In this document: in pieces, positions 1-8,902 of the stretch
Numbering within the stretch: position 1 is the stretch's first letter
Layout of the letters: each line of letters begins with the position of its first letter
Origin: Lachnospiraceae bacterium
GTDB lineage: Bacteria; Bacillota; Clostridia; Lachnospirales; Lachnospiraceae
Direction of reading: 5' to 3'
NCBI GenBank assembly: GCA_910575565.1
Contig: CAJTFL010000025.1
Coordinates: forward strand, 1-54,705
DNA length: 54,705 nucleotides
Translations under genes and position numbers: made by a program
The notes under the pieces: model-generated
The model's database searches: none
Told to the model about the DNA's origin: nothing
Seen by the model: the letters and a program-made list of their open reading frames with translations, nothing else

Positions 1-1
1 G

Positions 2-133
2 ATACTGTACTTTTTTGGTCTTGCCATAGGAATCACCGCCGTTTCTTTTATTATACATCAGAACAACTGTGATTACCAGAATTATTTGGTTAAATATCAA
101 CAGGTCAGTACACTAGGAAGAATAGAAAAATGA
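2..133 (+). CDS. C-terminal tail of an unidentified membrane protein (cut by window edge)
   Basis: An open frame runs from the window edge to a TGA at 131-133 and gives 43 residues. It starts with a hydrophobic stretch (LYFFGLAIGITAVSFII) that looks like a last transmembrane helix, followed by a polar tail ending in TLGRIEK. No family can be recognised from so short a piece. The call as coding rests on the membrane-like composition and the clean stop; the 5' part lies outside the window. Confidence 0.4.
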   Translation: MLYFFGLAIGITAVSFIIHQNNCDYQNYLVKYQQVSTLGRIEK

Positions 134-159
134 TGAGAAAACGGTAATTTGATGAGAAA

Positions 160-225
160 GCCCGTGCCATTCGCGCTGCGCAGCTTACTTTTGCTCATAA
201 ACGGGAGATTGCCACTGGCTGAACG
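160..225 (-). repeat. short copy of a dispersed repeat shared with the serC-serA gap
   Basis: Read on the minus strand, this stretch carries GTTCAGCCAGTGG, then CCCGTTTATGAGCAAAAG, GCTGCG and GCGAATGGC in the same order as the region at 8701-8850. The copy here lacks the long stem-loop that sits between the first two blocks in the other copy. It lies between the Uma2 gene and the partial gene at the window start. It is probably a non-coding dispersed repeat family of this genome. Confidence 0.5.
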
Positions 226-231
226 ATTTGG

Positions 232-792
232 CTAAATATTCAGCAGCTTTGCAATCTGGGAGAAGTTAATATATAAATCATCATAGATATTGACTTTTGC
301 AGAATCAGAAAAAGTATAGTCCTTGATATCCTCGGATTCAAAATCATACACGGTGATGCGCTTCCGGTCAGGATCGACAATCCAGTATTCACGAACGCCG
401 GCAGTGCGGTATTTGAAGAGTTTTATAAAATAGTCCATACGCCTGCTGCCCGATGATACGATCTCGATAATCCAGTCTGGGGCGCCGAAGCACCCTTTTT
501 CGGTGAGTTTATCAGGATTGCATATAACAGAGATATCTGGCTCGACATAGTTTTTATCATCCTTATCCAAAAACACTGCAAAAGGAGCGATATCCACTTC
601 ACAGGAGCCGTTATGGGTATTGATGTATTCATGGATGGCTGCAAATATTTCTCCCAAAATACGCTGATGCTTTCTGGTTGGGGGAGCCATGTAATAGATT
701 TGCCCGTTTATCAATTCTGCCCTGCTGCCCTCAGGCAGGTTATATATATCATTAATGGTATAGAGCTTTTCTTGCTCTAATGCTGATGCCAT
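232..792 (-). CDS. Uma2 family endonuclease (DUF820)
   Basis: The protein has 186 residues and the Uma2/DUF820 fold of the PD-(D/E)XK nuclease superfamily. Visible marks are the start of the domain (LPEGSRAELINGQIYYMAPP, residues 19-38), the PD pair in VEPDISVI (residues 85-86) and the following E-x-V (EIV, residues 110-112), plus YWIVDPDRKRITVY. These are the acidic residues expected of the nuclease core. The biological role of Uma2 proteins is unclear; they are common in many paralogues in cyanobacteria and Firmicutes and are often linked to mobile DNA. I chose the ATG at 792 because an AAGGAAG ribosome site lies about 9 bases upstream; an in-frame GTG at 801 would touch that site. The gene stands alone on the minus strand. 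Confidence 0.85.
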   Translation of the reverse strand: MASALEQEKLYTINDIYNLPEGSRAELINGQIYYMAPPTRKHQRILGEIFAAIHEYINTHNGSCEVDIAPFAVFLDKDDKNYVEPDISVICNPDKLTEKGCFGAPDWIIEIVSSGSRRMDYFIKLFKYRTAGVREYWIVDPDRKRITVYDFESEDIKDYTFSDSAKVNIYDDLYINFSQIAKLLNI

Positions 793-942
793 AGTTAACA
801 CTTCCTTTCGTGGTTATTGTATGCGGCTGCATATGTTGTATTCACTTGTTGGTAGCTGCTGGCAGTTGCTGTCAGTTGACAGCGGATTGCGCTTTCTTGT
901 GTTTCCCTATTATTGTGCAAGGGATCTGTGATATATATGGCT

Positions 943-1152
943 TTATATTTTGGTTCCATCAGGAAATGAAAATTGTGAAATATAAGAGGCTCCTATAATC
1001 TCAGCAATTTTGGAGAGATCTTCGGTTGAAAATTTATCCGTTTTCATTCGCTGATTAAATGCTTGCGGGGTTTTCCCTAAAGCTTTGGCAAGTTCGGATT
1101 CGCTCATGCCTTTATATGCCAATGCCATCCTTATTTTTTGTGCGTTGCCCAT
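943..1152 (-). CDS. small XRE-family helix-turn-helix regulator
   Basis: A 69-residue protein that is almost only a Cro/CI-type helix-turn-helix: IRMALAYKGMSESELAKALG, then TPQAFNQRMKTDKFSTEDL. The start at 1152 has a strong GAGGAGG ribosome site 7 bases upstream; a longer reading frame exists but lacks such a site. It probably acts as a DNA-binding regulator, perhaps of its own gene. In its upstream region (1233-1245) is the small palindrome TTGAAAGTTTCAA, a possible operator by position only. It has no partner gene next to it. The family is clear; the regulated target is unknown. Confidence 0.8.
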   Translation of the reverse strand: MGNAQKIRMALAYKGMSESELAKALGKTPQAFNQRMKTDKFSTEDLSKIAEIIGASYISQFSFPDGTKI

Positions 1153-1322
1153 ACATACACCTCCTCTGATATTAAGAATACATCCAACATTGGAAAATAT
1201 CAAGGTTAACGTTGATAATGAAAAGAAAAAATTTGAAAGTTTCAAGAAAAAACTTAAAGAAAAGTTTTGGCATTTTCAAGGAAATTCTTTATACTAATGC
1301 AAGAGGATTGCAGAAGAACTTC

Positions 1323-1351
1323 TTGAGCTGGGATAATATTTGTGGTAAAAT
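1323..1351 (+). promoter_or_regulatory. sigma-A promoter for the CPBP protease gene
   Basis: TTGAGC (1323-1328) and TAAAAT (1346-1351) are separated by exactly 17 bases, about 100 bases before the start codon at 1451. A small hairpin AGGCC-AAG-GGCCT followed by a T-rich stretch lies just before the start and could be an attenuator, but it is short. Confidence 0.6.
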
Positions 1352-1450
1352 CGGAAACGCAGTGATAAGCAAAAAATAAGAGCAAAAAAGATGTTGTTAA
1401 ACGCTCTGCTTGCTAGGCCAAGGGCCTGTTTTCGTTTTGAGGGAATAGCG

Positions 1451-2104
1451 ATGAAAGGAAAAGACAGTTTGTCCATCAAAAACGCTATATTATGGGTATT
1501 TGCCTGGTTTGGTTTTATGGTGCTTTATACGGCGGTTGATGTCGTGGTGTGGAGAAAGTTTGCCCCAGGGATTGAGCCCTTTTTAAACGTGATAACCATT
1601 AGCTTATGCTCGGGACTGTTCCTGCGTCTGCTTTTAAAAAGGAATAAAGTGGAAATTCAAGTGTTTGGAGATCGCTTGCTGCCGAAAATCGCCGCATCTT
1701 TTGGATGTGTGGCGTTGCTCTATGTTCTTTTGGATAAGGGTCTTGACCCGATCCTTGAAGCTGCTTTTCCCCAGAGCGAAGAGCAGTACCAGGAAATGCT
1801 CCGGTCATTAAACCAAGCGCCTTTAGCCAGCTTAATCCAGGTCTGCATACTTGCGCCGGTGGTTGAGGAGACGCTGATGCGTGGATTTCTCCTTGGGGGG
1901 TTAGCGGCTGATTATGGGGAAGGTGCTGCTTTGGTGATATCCGCGGTTTTATTTGCCCTGCTTCACTTTAATATGGTGCAGACGCTCTCCGCCCTGGTTT
2001 GCGGCATGGTATTAGGCCTGCTGTACTTAAGGACGGAATCCTTGTTTTGCTGCGTGATCACACATATGGGATATAATCTAATCAGCCTATCTTACCCTCA
2101 GTGA
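1451..2104 (+). CDS. CPBP family intramembrane metalloprotease
   Basis: The 217-residue protein is hydrophobic, with about six membrane segments, and shows the CPBP (CAAX protease and bacteriocin-processing, Abi) signature: EETLMR (E139, E140, R144), the second motif with H172 in LLHFN, and H205 in THMGYN. These Glu and His residues form the metal-dependent active site in the membrane. Family members cut prenylated proteins or peptides or serve in bacteriocin self-immunity; the substrate here cannot be told. The start at 1451 follows GAGGGA at a suitable distance; an upstream in-frame ATG at 1391 has no ribosome site and would add a non-membrane leader. The stop codon lies inside a long inverted repeat. 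Confidence 0.85.
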   Translation: MKGKDSLSIKNAILWVFAWFGFMVLYTAVDVVVWRKFAPGIEPFLNVITISLCSGLFLRLLLKRNKVEIQVFGDRLLPKIAASFGCVALLYVLLDKGLDPILEAAFPQSEEQYQEMLRSLNQAPLASLIQVCILAPVVEETLMRGFLLGGLAADYGEGAALVISAVLFALLHFNMVQTLSALVCGMVLGLLYLRTESLFCCVITHMGYNLISLSYPQ

Positions 2105-2168
2105 ACAAGGGGACGCACGCCCCAAATCTGTGGTGCAAAACCGTGTGTCCCTTTGTCCACTGAGGGTA
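2093..2168. repeat. long inverted repeat / stem-loop overlapping the CPBP stop codon
   Basis: Two 27-base arms (2093-2119 and 2142-2168) match at 24 of 27 positions when one is reverse-complemented. They begin with TACCCTCAGTG and contain a GGGAC-type core. The last codons and the TGA of the CPBP gene form part of the left arm. It may serve as a transcription terminator although no T-run follows, or it may be a REP-like repeat. Confidence 0.7.
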
Positions 2169-2591
2169 CTATAAATAAAATAACAGCGCAATGGTGATTT
2201 TCTTTAATATCATAACTTCAGATTATAACACCAATTCCAATCTTGTATACATTCACGGGAAAAATTCCGCCGCTTTTGTTGAAATTCCGCCGCAAATGAT
2301 TTATGATGATAAGAACTGCCGCCGCCGCAAGTAATCGTATCAATACATGAATTATCGCTGCGGCTGCCATAATGCGGCTGCCATAAAATATAAGGTTTAC
2401 CGGAGCCAAAACTCTTTTGGCTAAAGAGCATTACATACGAAAAGTTTAGCCATAAGGGCTTGAAAAAATGATTAACCCAGCAACACATCATTATGGTTCA
2501 ATGATGAATTTATGAATGCGTCAGCCGCCAGTGCCGCCCGCAAGGCAGAGCCAGGGAAGAAAGGCTGGCTGTGCGCAGAATGGAGGACGAG
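2169..2591. other. gene-free stretch before leuB with short direct repeats
   Basis: No credible gene, T-box core or riboswitch could be found. The stretch contains small tandem duplications: AAATTCCGCCGC occurs twice near 2265-2293 and GCGGCTGCCATA twice near 2360-2384. Weak minus-strand reading frames cover it but show no known domain and no ribosome site. Confidence 0.4.
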
Positions 2592-3680
2592 ATGAATTAT
2601 CATATTGCGGTTATCCCCGGTGACGGGATTGGGCCGGAGATTGTGAGGGAGGCCTGCAAGGTTATGGATCGGGCAGGCCAGGTGTTCGGCCATCAGTTTA
2701 CGTATACGGAAGTGTTAATGGGAGGATGTTCCATCGATGCCCACGGAGTGCCTTTGACGGAGGAGGCCTTGGAGACAGCCAGGAAAAGCGATTCTGTCCT
2801 TTTAGGGGCCGTGGGGGGGAATGTGGGGAATTCCCGCTGGTATGACGTAGCGCCTAATCTCCGTCCGGAAGCCGGCCTTTTGGCTATGCGCAAAGGCTTG
2901 AATTTGTTTGCCAATATCCGCCCCGCCTACCTTTACCCGGAACTGGCGGATGCCTGCCCCTTAAAAAGGGAAGTGGCAGGGGACGGGTTTGACATGGTGA
3001 TTATGCGGGAGCTGACCGGCGGATTGTATTTCGGCAAGCGGCACACGGAGGAAGTGGACGGGGTGCTGACGGCGGTGGATACCTTAACCTACAATGAGAA
3101 TGAGATCCGCCGGATTGCCGTGAAGGCTTTCGATACGGCCATGAAGAGAAGAAAAAAGGTGATCAGCGTAGATAAGGCCAATGTGCTGGATTCCTCCCGC
3201 CTTTGGAGGAAGGTGGTGGAGGAAGTGGCAAAGGATTACCCGGAGGTGTCCTTAAGCCATATGCTGGTAGATAACTGCGCCATGCAGCTGGTGATGAACC
3301 CGGGCCAGTTCGACGTGATTTTAACGGAAAATATGTTTGGGGATATTCTGTCTGACGAAGCCAGCATGATTACCGGTTCTATCGGGATGCTGTCCTCCGC
3401 CAGCATGAATGAAGGGAAGTTTGGGCTGTACGAGCCGAGCCACGGCTCCGCGCCGGACATCGCGGGGAAGGATCTGGCAAACCCCATCGCCACCATCCTG
3501 TCATCGGCAATGATGCTGCGGTACTCCTTTGATCTGGAAAAGGAGGCGGATGCGGTGGAAAATGCGGTGAAGCAGGTATTGGCCGAAGGCTACCGCACGG
3601 CGGATATCATGGTTGGGGACGGCTTAAAAGAAGTAGGCTGCACCCAGATGGGGACGCTGATTGCAGACCGGATCCGGTAA
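2592..3680 (+). CDS. leuB: 3-isopropylmalate dehydrogenase
   Basis: This enzyme oxidises and decarboxylates 3-isopropylmalate with NAD in leucine synthesis, in the cytoplasm. The 362 residues match the usual length. Visible family marks are [14 protein letters not shown] at the N-terminus, the substrate and metal motif ([14 protein letters not shown]), and the C-terminal NAD/metal region [18 protein letters not shown] followed by [19 protein letters not shown]. The ATG at 2592 follows GGAGGA closely; an in-frame start 21 bases upstream is less well placed. leuA, leuC and leuD are not in the window. leuB is followed on the same strand by ilvD and ilvB, so a branched-chain biosynthesis block is likely. 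Confidence 0.96.
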   Translation: MNYHIAVIPGDGIGPEIVREACKVMDRAGQVFGHQFTYTEVLMGGCSIDAHGVPLTEEALETARKSDSVLLGAVGGNVGNSRWYDVAPNLRPEAGLLAMRKGLNLFANIRPAYLYPELADACPLKREVAGDGFDMVIMRELTGGLYFGKRHTEEVDGVLTAVDTLTYNENEIRRIAVKAFDTAMKRRKKVISVDKANVLDSSRLWRKVVEEVAKDYPEVSLSHMLVDNCAMQLVMNPGQFDVILTENMFGDILSDEASMITGSIGMLSSASMNEGKFGLYEPSHGSAPDIAGKDLANPIATILSSAMMLRYSFDLEKEADAVENAVKQVLAEGYRTADIMVGDGLKEVGCTQMGTLIADRIR

Positions 3681-3812
3681 GATTAAGGCAGGATAGCAGA
3701 GGAAAAGCGCAGCTTAAGACAGAGGAGCAGAGGAAAGCGCAGCTTAAGGGGAAAACCCAAGAGATAACCCCAAGAAGTAAAGCAGCTGCTTAAAAAATGG
3801 AGGAAATTATTG
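3681..3812 (+). repeat. short imperfect direct repeats between leuB and ilvD
   Basis: The unit GAGGAAA(A)GCGCAGCTTAAG occurs twice (about 3700-3717 and 3730-3748) in a purine-rich spacer. A GGAGG ribosome site for ilvD follows at 3799-3803. No terminator is seen, so leuB and ilvD may be co-transcribed. Confidence 0.4.
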
Positions 3813-5474
3813 ATGAGAAGTGATCAGGTGAGATGCGGGATGCAGCAGGCCCCACATCGTTCGTTGTTTAACGCTTTAGGCATGACGGAAGAAGAGATGA
3901 AGAAGCCCATGGTGGGCATTGTCAGCTCCTTTAATGAGATCGTGCCCGGCCACATGAATTTGGATAAAATCGTGGAGGCGGTGAAGCTGGGGGTAGCCAT
4001 GGCGGGGGGAACCCCGGTGGTGTTCCCGGCCATTGCGGTGTGCGACGGCATCGCCATGGGTCATATCGGCATGAAGTATTCCTTAGTGACCAGGGATTTG
4101 ATCGCGGATTCCACGGAATGCATGGCCCTGGCTCATCAGTTTGATGCCCTGGTGATGGTTCCTAACTGTGATAAAAACGTGCCGGGTCTTTTGATGGCGG
4201 CGGCAAGGGTAAATATCCCCACGGTGTTTGTCAGCGGCGGCCCTATGCTGGCCGGCCGGGTGAAGGGGGAGAAGCGGAGCTTATCCAGTATGTTTGAGGC
4301 GGTAGGCTCCTACGCTGCCGGGACAATGACGGAGGAGGAGGTAAAGGAATTTGAGGATCACGTATGCCCCACCTGCGGCTCCTGTTCCGGGATGTATACG
4401 GCCAACAGCATGAACTGCCTCACCGAGGTTTTGGGCATGGGCTTAAGGGGCAACGGGACGATCCCGGCGGTGTATTCTGAGCGGATTAAGCTGGCAAAGC
4501 ACGCCGGGATGGCGGTTATGGAAATGTACCGGAAGAATATCCGGCCAAGGGACATTATGACCGAGAATGCCTTTAAAAATGCCCTGACCATGGATATGGC
4601 TCTGGGATGCTCCACCAACAGCATGCTCCATCTTCCGGCTATCGCCCATGAGGCAGGGGTGGACTTAAACCTGGATATCGCCAATGAGCTTAGCGCGAAA
4701 ACGCCGAACCTGTGCCATTTGGCTCCCGCAGGCCCAACTTATATGGAAGAGTTGAACGAGGCAGGCGGCATTTATGCGGTGATGAAGGAAATCAGCAAAA
4801 AGGGGCTTCTGGACTTAAGCTGCATGACTGTTACCGGAAAGACGGTGGGGGAAAATATCGCCGATGCCGTAAACCGGAATCCTGAGGTTATCCGCCCGGT
4901 AGAAAATCCCTACAGCCAGACCGGCGGCATTGCGATTTTAAGGGGGAACTTAGCGCCGGACAGCGCCGTGGTAAAGCGCTCGGCAGTGGTTCCGGAAATG
5001 TTAAAGCATGAAGGACCCGCACGGGTATTTGACTGCGAGGAGGATGCCATTGAGGCTATCAAGGGCGGAAAGATTGTGGCCGGGGATGTGGTGGTCATCC
5101 GCTACGAAGGGCCCAAGGGCGGCCCCGGCATGAGGGAAATGTTAAATCCTACCTCCGCCATCGCGGGGATGGGCCTTGGCTCCAGCGTGGCGCTGATTAC
5201 CGACGGAAGGTTTTCCGGCGCTTCCCGAGGCGCTTCCATCGGCCACTGTTCGCCGGAGGCATCTGTGGGCGGCCCTATCGCCCTGGTGGAGGAAGGGGAC
5301 AGGATCCTGATCGATATTGACAGCCACAAGCTAGAGCTTAAGGTTTCTGAGGAAGAGCTGGCGGCCAGAAGGGCGAAATGGCAGCCCCATCCGCCAAAAG
5401 TTACGGAAGGGTATCTGGCAAGATATGCGGCCTTGGTGACTTCCGCCGACAAAGGGGCGGTGCTTAAGCTTTAG
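3813..5474 (+). CDS. ilvD: dihydroxy-acid dehydratase
   Basis: IlvD removes water from dihydroxy acids to give the 2-keto acids of valine and isoleucine, using an iron-sulfur cluster. The 553 residues match the family. The cluster ligands can be seen in [16 protein letters not shown] and [17 protein letters not shown], the family signature in [19 protein letters not shown], and the C-terminal signature in [17 protein letters not shown]. The ATG at 3813 follows a GGAGG site; the TTG directly before it is not needed. It sits between leuB and ilvB in the same direction. Confidence 0.97.
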   Translation: MRSDQVRCGMQQAPHRSLFNALGMTEEEMKKPMVGIVSSFNEIVPGHMNLDKIVEAVKLGVAMAGGTPVVFPAIAVCDGIAMGHIGMKYSLVTRDLIADSTECMALAHQFDALVMVPNCDKNVPGLLMAAARVNIPTVFVSGGPMLAGRVKGEKRSLSSMFEAVGSYAAGTMTEEEVKEFEDHVCPTCGSCSGMYTANSMNCLTEVLGMGLRGNGTIPAVYSERIKLAKHAGMAVMEMYRKNIRPRDIMTENAFKNALTMDMALGCSTNSMLHLPAIAHEAGVDLNLDIANELSAKTPNLCHLAPAGPTYMEELNEAGGIYAVMKEISKKGLLDLSCMTVTGKTVGENIADAVNRNPEVIRPVENPYSQTGGIAILRGNLAPDSAVVKRSAVVPEMLKHEGPARVFDCEEDAIEAIKGGKIVAGDVVVIRYEGPKGGPGMREMLNPTSAIAGMGLGSSVALITDGRFSGASRGASIGHCSPEASVGGPIALVEEGDRILIDIDSHKLELKVSEEELAARRAKWQPHPPKVTEGYLARYAALVTSADKGAVLKL

Positions 5475-5480
5475 GGGAGA

Positions 5481-5543
5481 GATTAAGAATGAGAAGAAGT
5501 TGAAGATTAAGAATGAGAAGAAGCTGAGGATTAAGAAGCTGAC
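5481..5543 (+). repeat. 24-bp tandem repeat between ilvD and ilvB
   Basis: Three units start at 5481, 5505 and 5529 with the pattern GATTAAGAATGAGAAGAAG; the third is shortened. They fill most of the 148-base spacer between ilvD and ilvB. The purine-rich spacer has no visible terminator. Confidence 0.65.
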
Positions 5544-5622
5544 AGTAAAAAGCTGGATATAAGAATAAAAGGAAAAGCCGAAGGCGGCAACAGGACTAAC
5601 GTAGAAGGAGAGATGTTCATTC

Positions 5623-7305
5623 ATGAGCAGATTAACAGGAGCAGAGATTGTAATTGAGTGTTTAAAGGAGCAGGGCGTGGATACGGTCTTCGGCTATCCG
5701 GGCGGATCTATTTTAAATATTTATGATGCGTTATACAAGCACCAGGATGAGATCACCCATATTTTAACCTCCCATGAGCAGGGCGCTTCCCACGCGGCCG
5801 ACGGCTATGCCAGGGCTACGGGGCGGGTAGGGGTCTGTCTGGCTACCTCAGGGCCGGGGGCGACCAACTTAGTGACGGGCATTGCCACAGCCTATATGGA
5901 TTCCGTGCCGGTGGTAGCCATCACCTGCAACGTGGGAACCAGCCTTTTAGGTAAGGATAGTTTCCAGGAGGTGGATATTTCAGGGGTAACGATGCCCATT
6001 ACGAAATATAATTTTATTGTCAAGGATATTTCCAGGCTTGCCCAGGTTATCCGCAGGGCATTTGCCATCGCCCAGTCCGGCAGGCCGGGGCCTGTGCTGG
6101 TGGACATTACCAAGGATGTGACGGCGGCGGAGTTCGATTACGAATACCAGGCTCCGGCCCCCGTTGAGCGGCTGGCGGATCGGATCACCGATGAGGCCAT
6201 GGACGTGGCGGTGGAGATGATCCACAAGGCCCAGAAGCCCTTTATCTTCGTAGGCGGCGGCGCGGTGATTGCCAACGCCTCGGATGAGCTTAGGGCTTTC
6301 GCCAAGAAGATCCAGGCTCCGGTGGCAGACAGCCTGATGGGGAAGGGCGCTTTTGACGGGACGGATGAGCTTTACACAGGAATGGTGGGGATGCACGGAA
6401 CGAAAACTTCTAATTTCGGCATTACCGAATGTGATCTGCTGATCGTGGTAGGCGCCCGCTTCAGCGACCGGGTGACGGGAAATGCGTCGAAATTTGCAAA
6501 GAATGCCAAGATACTCCAATTTGATGTGGATCCGGCGGAAATCAATAAGAACATCAAGGTGGACGCCTATGTCATCGGGGATGTTAAGGTGATCCTGCGG
6601 AAGCTGAACGCCAGGCTGGATCCCATCAACCATGATGAGTGGATCGCCCATATCGAGCGGATGAAGGATATGTATCCTCTGCGGTATGATAAGAGCCTTC
6701 TTACCGGGCCGTATATCATCGAGCAGATTTACGAGGCTACGGCGGGGGATGCCCTGATTGTCACTGAGGTGGGCCAGCACCAGATGTGGGCTGCCCAGTA
6801 CTACCGCTATAAAAACCCCAGGACGCTGTTAACCTCCGGAGGCCTGGGAACCATGGGCTACGGCCTGGGGGCCGCCATCGGGGCGAAGTTAGGATGCAAG
6901 GATAAGACGGTGATCAATGTGGCCGGGGACGGATGCTTCCGGATGAACATGAATGAGATTGCCACGGCTACCCGGTACAATATCCCCATTATCCAGGTGG
7001 TGGTAAATAACCATGTGCTGGGGATGGTCCGCCAGTGGCAGACGCTGTTTTACGGCAAGCGCTACTCCCAGACGGTGCTAAATGACGCGGTGGATTTCGT
7101 CAAGCTGGCTGAGGCCATGGGGGCGAAGGCTTACCGGGTGACGAAGAAGGAAGAGTTTGCGCCGGTGCTTAAGGAGGCGATGGCGTTAAATATCCCCTGC
7201 GTGATCGAGTGCCAGATTAACTGCGACGACAAGGTGTTCCCCATGGTTCCGGCGGGGGCGCCCATCGAGGATGCCTTTGACGATACGGATTTAAAAATTC
7301 AGTAG
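5623..7305 (+). CDS. ilvB: acetolactate synthase, large (catalytic) subunit
   Basis: IlvB condenses pyruvate with pyruvate or 2-ketobutyrate using thiamine diphosphate, the first shared step of valine, leucine and isoleucine synthesis. The 560 residues have the three expected parts: the N-terminal TPP pyrimidine domain with the catalytic Glu in LTSHEQGASHAADGYAR, the central FAD-type domain (VGGGAVI, VVGARFSDRVTGN) and the C-terminal TPP domain with the diphosphate motif GDGCFRMNMNEIATATRYNIP. It lies in series with leuB and ilvD. The small regulatory subunit gene ilvN is not next to it or elsewhere in the window, so feedback control, if any, must come from a gene located elsewhere. AAGGAGAG precedes the ATG, although with a longer than usual spacing. 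Confidence 0.95.
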   Translation: MSRLTGAEIVIECLKEQGVDTVFGYPGGSILNIYDALYKHQDEITHILTSHEQGASHAADGYARATGRVGVCLATSGPGATNLVTGIATAYMDSVPVVAITCNVGTSLLGKDSFQEVDISGVTMPITKYNFIVKDISRLAQVIRRAFAIAQSGRPGPVLVDITKDVTAAEFDYEYQAPAPVERLADRITDEAMDVAVEMIHKAQKPFIFVGGGAVIANASDELRAFAKKIQAPVADSLMGKGAFDGTDELYTGMVGMHGTKTSNFGITECDLLIVVGARFSDRVTGNASKFAKNAKILQFDVDPAEINKNIKVDAYVIGDVKVILRKLNARLDPINHDEWIAHIERMKDMYPLRYDKSLLTGPYIIEQIYEATAGDALIVTEVGQHQMWAAQYYRYKNPRTLLTSGGLGTMGYGLGAAIGAKLGCKDKTVINVAGDGCFRMNMNEIATATRYNIPIIQVVVNNHVLGMVRQWQTLFYGKRYSQTVLNDAVDFVKLAEAMGAKAYRVTKKEEFAPVLKEAMALNIPCVIECQINCDDKVFPMVPAGAPIEDAFDDTDLKIQ

Positions 7306-7441
7306 GGCGGTTTTCTGCCTGGATTTATTCCATTCCATAATCCGTTCATTTGCCCGGGAGGCCCCCGGTGGTGGATCCGCCTCTGGCAAAGAATATGGCA
7401 TCCATCGGATAAGGATCGGGTGAGGATGTGGCTGATTTATC

Positions 7442-7470
7442 TTGACAAAGCGTTAACAAGTTAATACAAT
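7442..7470 (+). promoter_or_regulatory. sigma-A promoter of the serC-serA block
   Basis: TTGACA (7442-7447), a 17-base spacer and TACAAT (7465-7470): a near-consensus promoter about 115 bases before serC. Upstream, at about 7350-7391, the arms TTTGCC..GGAGGC and GCCTC.GGCAAA can pair, possibly marking the end of the ilvB transcript, though without a T-run. Confidence 0.85.
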
Positions 7471-7583
7471 AGGGTATCAAGCAACCGTTTTTCTTTCCTT
7501 AGGCGGCAGGCCAAGGCTCGAGCCCGTGTGAGGGATGGCTTGCTTTGGGAAAATTTCAGGGAATTTGATTAGGAGGTATAAGG

Positions 7584-8666
7584 ATGAGCAGAGTATATAA
7601 TTTTTCGGCCGGACCGGCGGTTTTGCCGGAGGAGGTGTTAAAGGAAGCGGCAGAGGAGATGCTGGATTACCAGGGCTGCGGGATGTCGGTGATGGAGATG
7701 AGCCACCGCTCAAAGATGTTCCAGCAGATTATCGATGACGCGGAGAAGGATTTGCGGGAGCTGATGAATATCCCGGATAATTACAAGGTGCTTTTCCTCC
7801 AGGGCGGGGCTTCCCAGCAGTTTGCGGCGATTCCCATGAACCTGTTTAAGAATAAGGTGGGGGACTATATCATTACCGGACAGTGGGCGAAGAAGGCATG
7901 GCAGGAGGCAAAGCTTTTCGGCAAGGCCAATGCCATTGCTTCCAGCGCGGATAAGACCTTTAGCTATATTCCAGACTGCTCGGATCTGCCCATTGACGAA
8001 GACGCGGATTACGTATACATTTGCCAGAACAATACCATTTACGGCACGGTTTACCATGAGCTTCCCAATACCAAGGGAAAGACTTTGGTTGCCGATGTCT
8101 CTTCCTGCTTCCTGTCTGAACCCATTGACGTGGCCAAGTACGGCGTGATTTACGGCGGCGTGCAGAAAAATGTAGGCCCGGCAGGGGTGGTGATTGTGAT
8201 TATCCGGGAGGATTTGATTACGGACGACGTGCTTCCCGGCACGCCCACCATGCTTAAGTACAAAACCCAGGCTGACGCGGGATCCCTGTACAATACGCCT
8301 CCCTGCTACGGCATTTACATCTGCGGCAAGGTGTTTAAGTGGCTGAAAGCTAAGGGCGGCCTGGCAGCCATGAAGGAGCATAATGAGAAAAAGGCGAAGC
8401 TCCTGTATGATTTCCTGGATTCCAGCAAGCTGTTTAAGGGGACGGTGGAGAAGAAGGATCGCTCCATCATGAACGTGCCCTTCGTAACCGGGGATGAGGA
8501 ATTAGACGCCCTGTTTGTGAAAGAGGCCAAGGCGGCGGGCTTTGAAAACTTAAAGGGCCACCGGACCGTAGGCGGCATGAGAGCCAGCATTTATAATGCC
8601 ATGCCCGTGGAAGGCGTGGAAAAATTAGTTGCCTTTATGAAAGATTTTGAAGAGAAGCACGCATAG
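7584..8666 (+). CDS. serC: phosphoserine aminotransferase
   Basis: SerC transfers an amino group from glutamate to 3-phosphohydroxypyruvate in serine synthesis. The 360 residues match the family. The N-terminal signature is YNFSAGPAVLPEEVL, and the PLP-binding lysine is K195 in GGVQKNVGPAG. The ATG is preceded by AGGAGGTATAAGG. It has its own promoter and is followed by serA after a repeat-filled gap of 236 bases. The stop codon touches the first copy of a 27-bp direct repeat. Confidence 0.96.
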   Translation: MSRVYNFSAGPAVLPEEVLKEAAEEMLDYQGCGMSVMEMSHRSKMFQQIIDDAEKDLRELMNIPDNYKVLFLQGGASQQFAAIPMNLFKNKVGDYIITGQWAKKAWQEAKLFGKANAIASSADKTFSYIPDCSDLPIDEDADYVYICQNNTIYGTVYHELPNTKGKTLVADVSSCFLSEPIDVAKYGVIYGGVQKNVGPAGVVIVIIREDLITDDVLPGTPTMLKYKTQADAGSLYNTPPCYGIYICGKVFKWLKAKGGLAAMKEHNEKKAKLLYDFLDSSKLFKGTVEKKDRSIMNVPFVTGDEELDALFVKEAKAAGFENLKGHRTVGGMRASIYNAMPVEGVEKLVAFMKDFEEKHA

Positions 8667-8870
8667 CGCGGCTGAACGGACGGTAGATTTTATATTAATA
8701 GTTCAGCCAGTGGAAAGCGTATGAAGGAAAATCATGCTCGCATGAATTTTCCTTTATCGCTTTTCACTGAGGGAGCGCCCGTTTATGAGCAAAAGGAGCT
8801 GCGTAAGCAGCGGAGAGTGCCGCAAGGCACGATTTTGCGAATGGCGCGGCTGAACGGACGGTAGATTTTA
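8666..8870 (+). repeat. composite repeat with 27-bp direct ends and a long stem-loop
   Basis: A 27-base sequence starting GCGCGGCTGAACGGACGGTA is found at 8666-8692 and again, identical, at 8844-8870. Between them, 8708-8769 can fold into a stem-loop with arms of nearly 30 bases (CAGTGGAAAGCG pairing with CGCTTTTCACTG at the base). The block CCCGTTTATGAGCAAAAG downstream of the stem also occurs at 160-225 on the other strand. It could stop or slow transcription between serC and serA. Confidence 0.75.
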
Positions 8871-8902
8871 GTATAAAAGAAATTCATTAGGGAGGCATAG
8901 GG

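Noticed and set aside
5980..6780. 266-codon open frame on the minus strand
   Set aside because: It is antisense to the highly conserved ilvB catalytic region, has no ribosome site and no recognisable domain; GC-rich codon use in ilvB leaves the opposite frame open.
7350..7391. GGTGGTGGATCCGCC resembling a T-box core
   Set aside because: It lies upstream of the clear serC promoter, lacks the AGGGTGGNACCGCG consensus and no following terminator/antiterminator is seen.
7710..8381. 223-codon open frame on the minus strand
   Set aside because: Fully antisense to serC with no domain or start signals.
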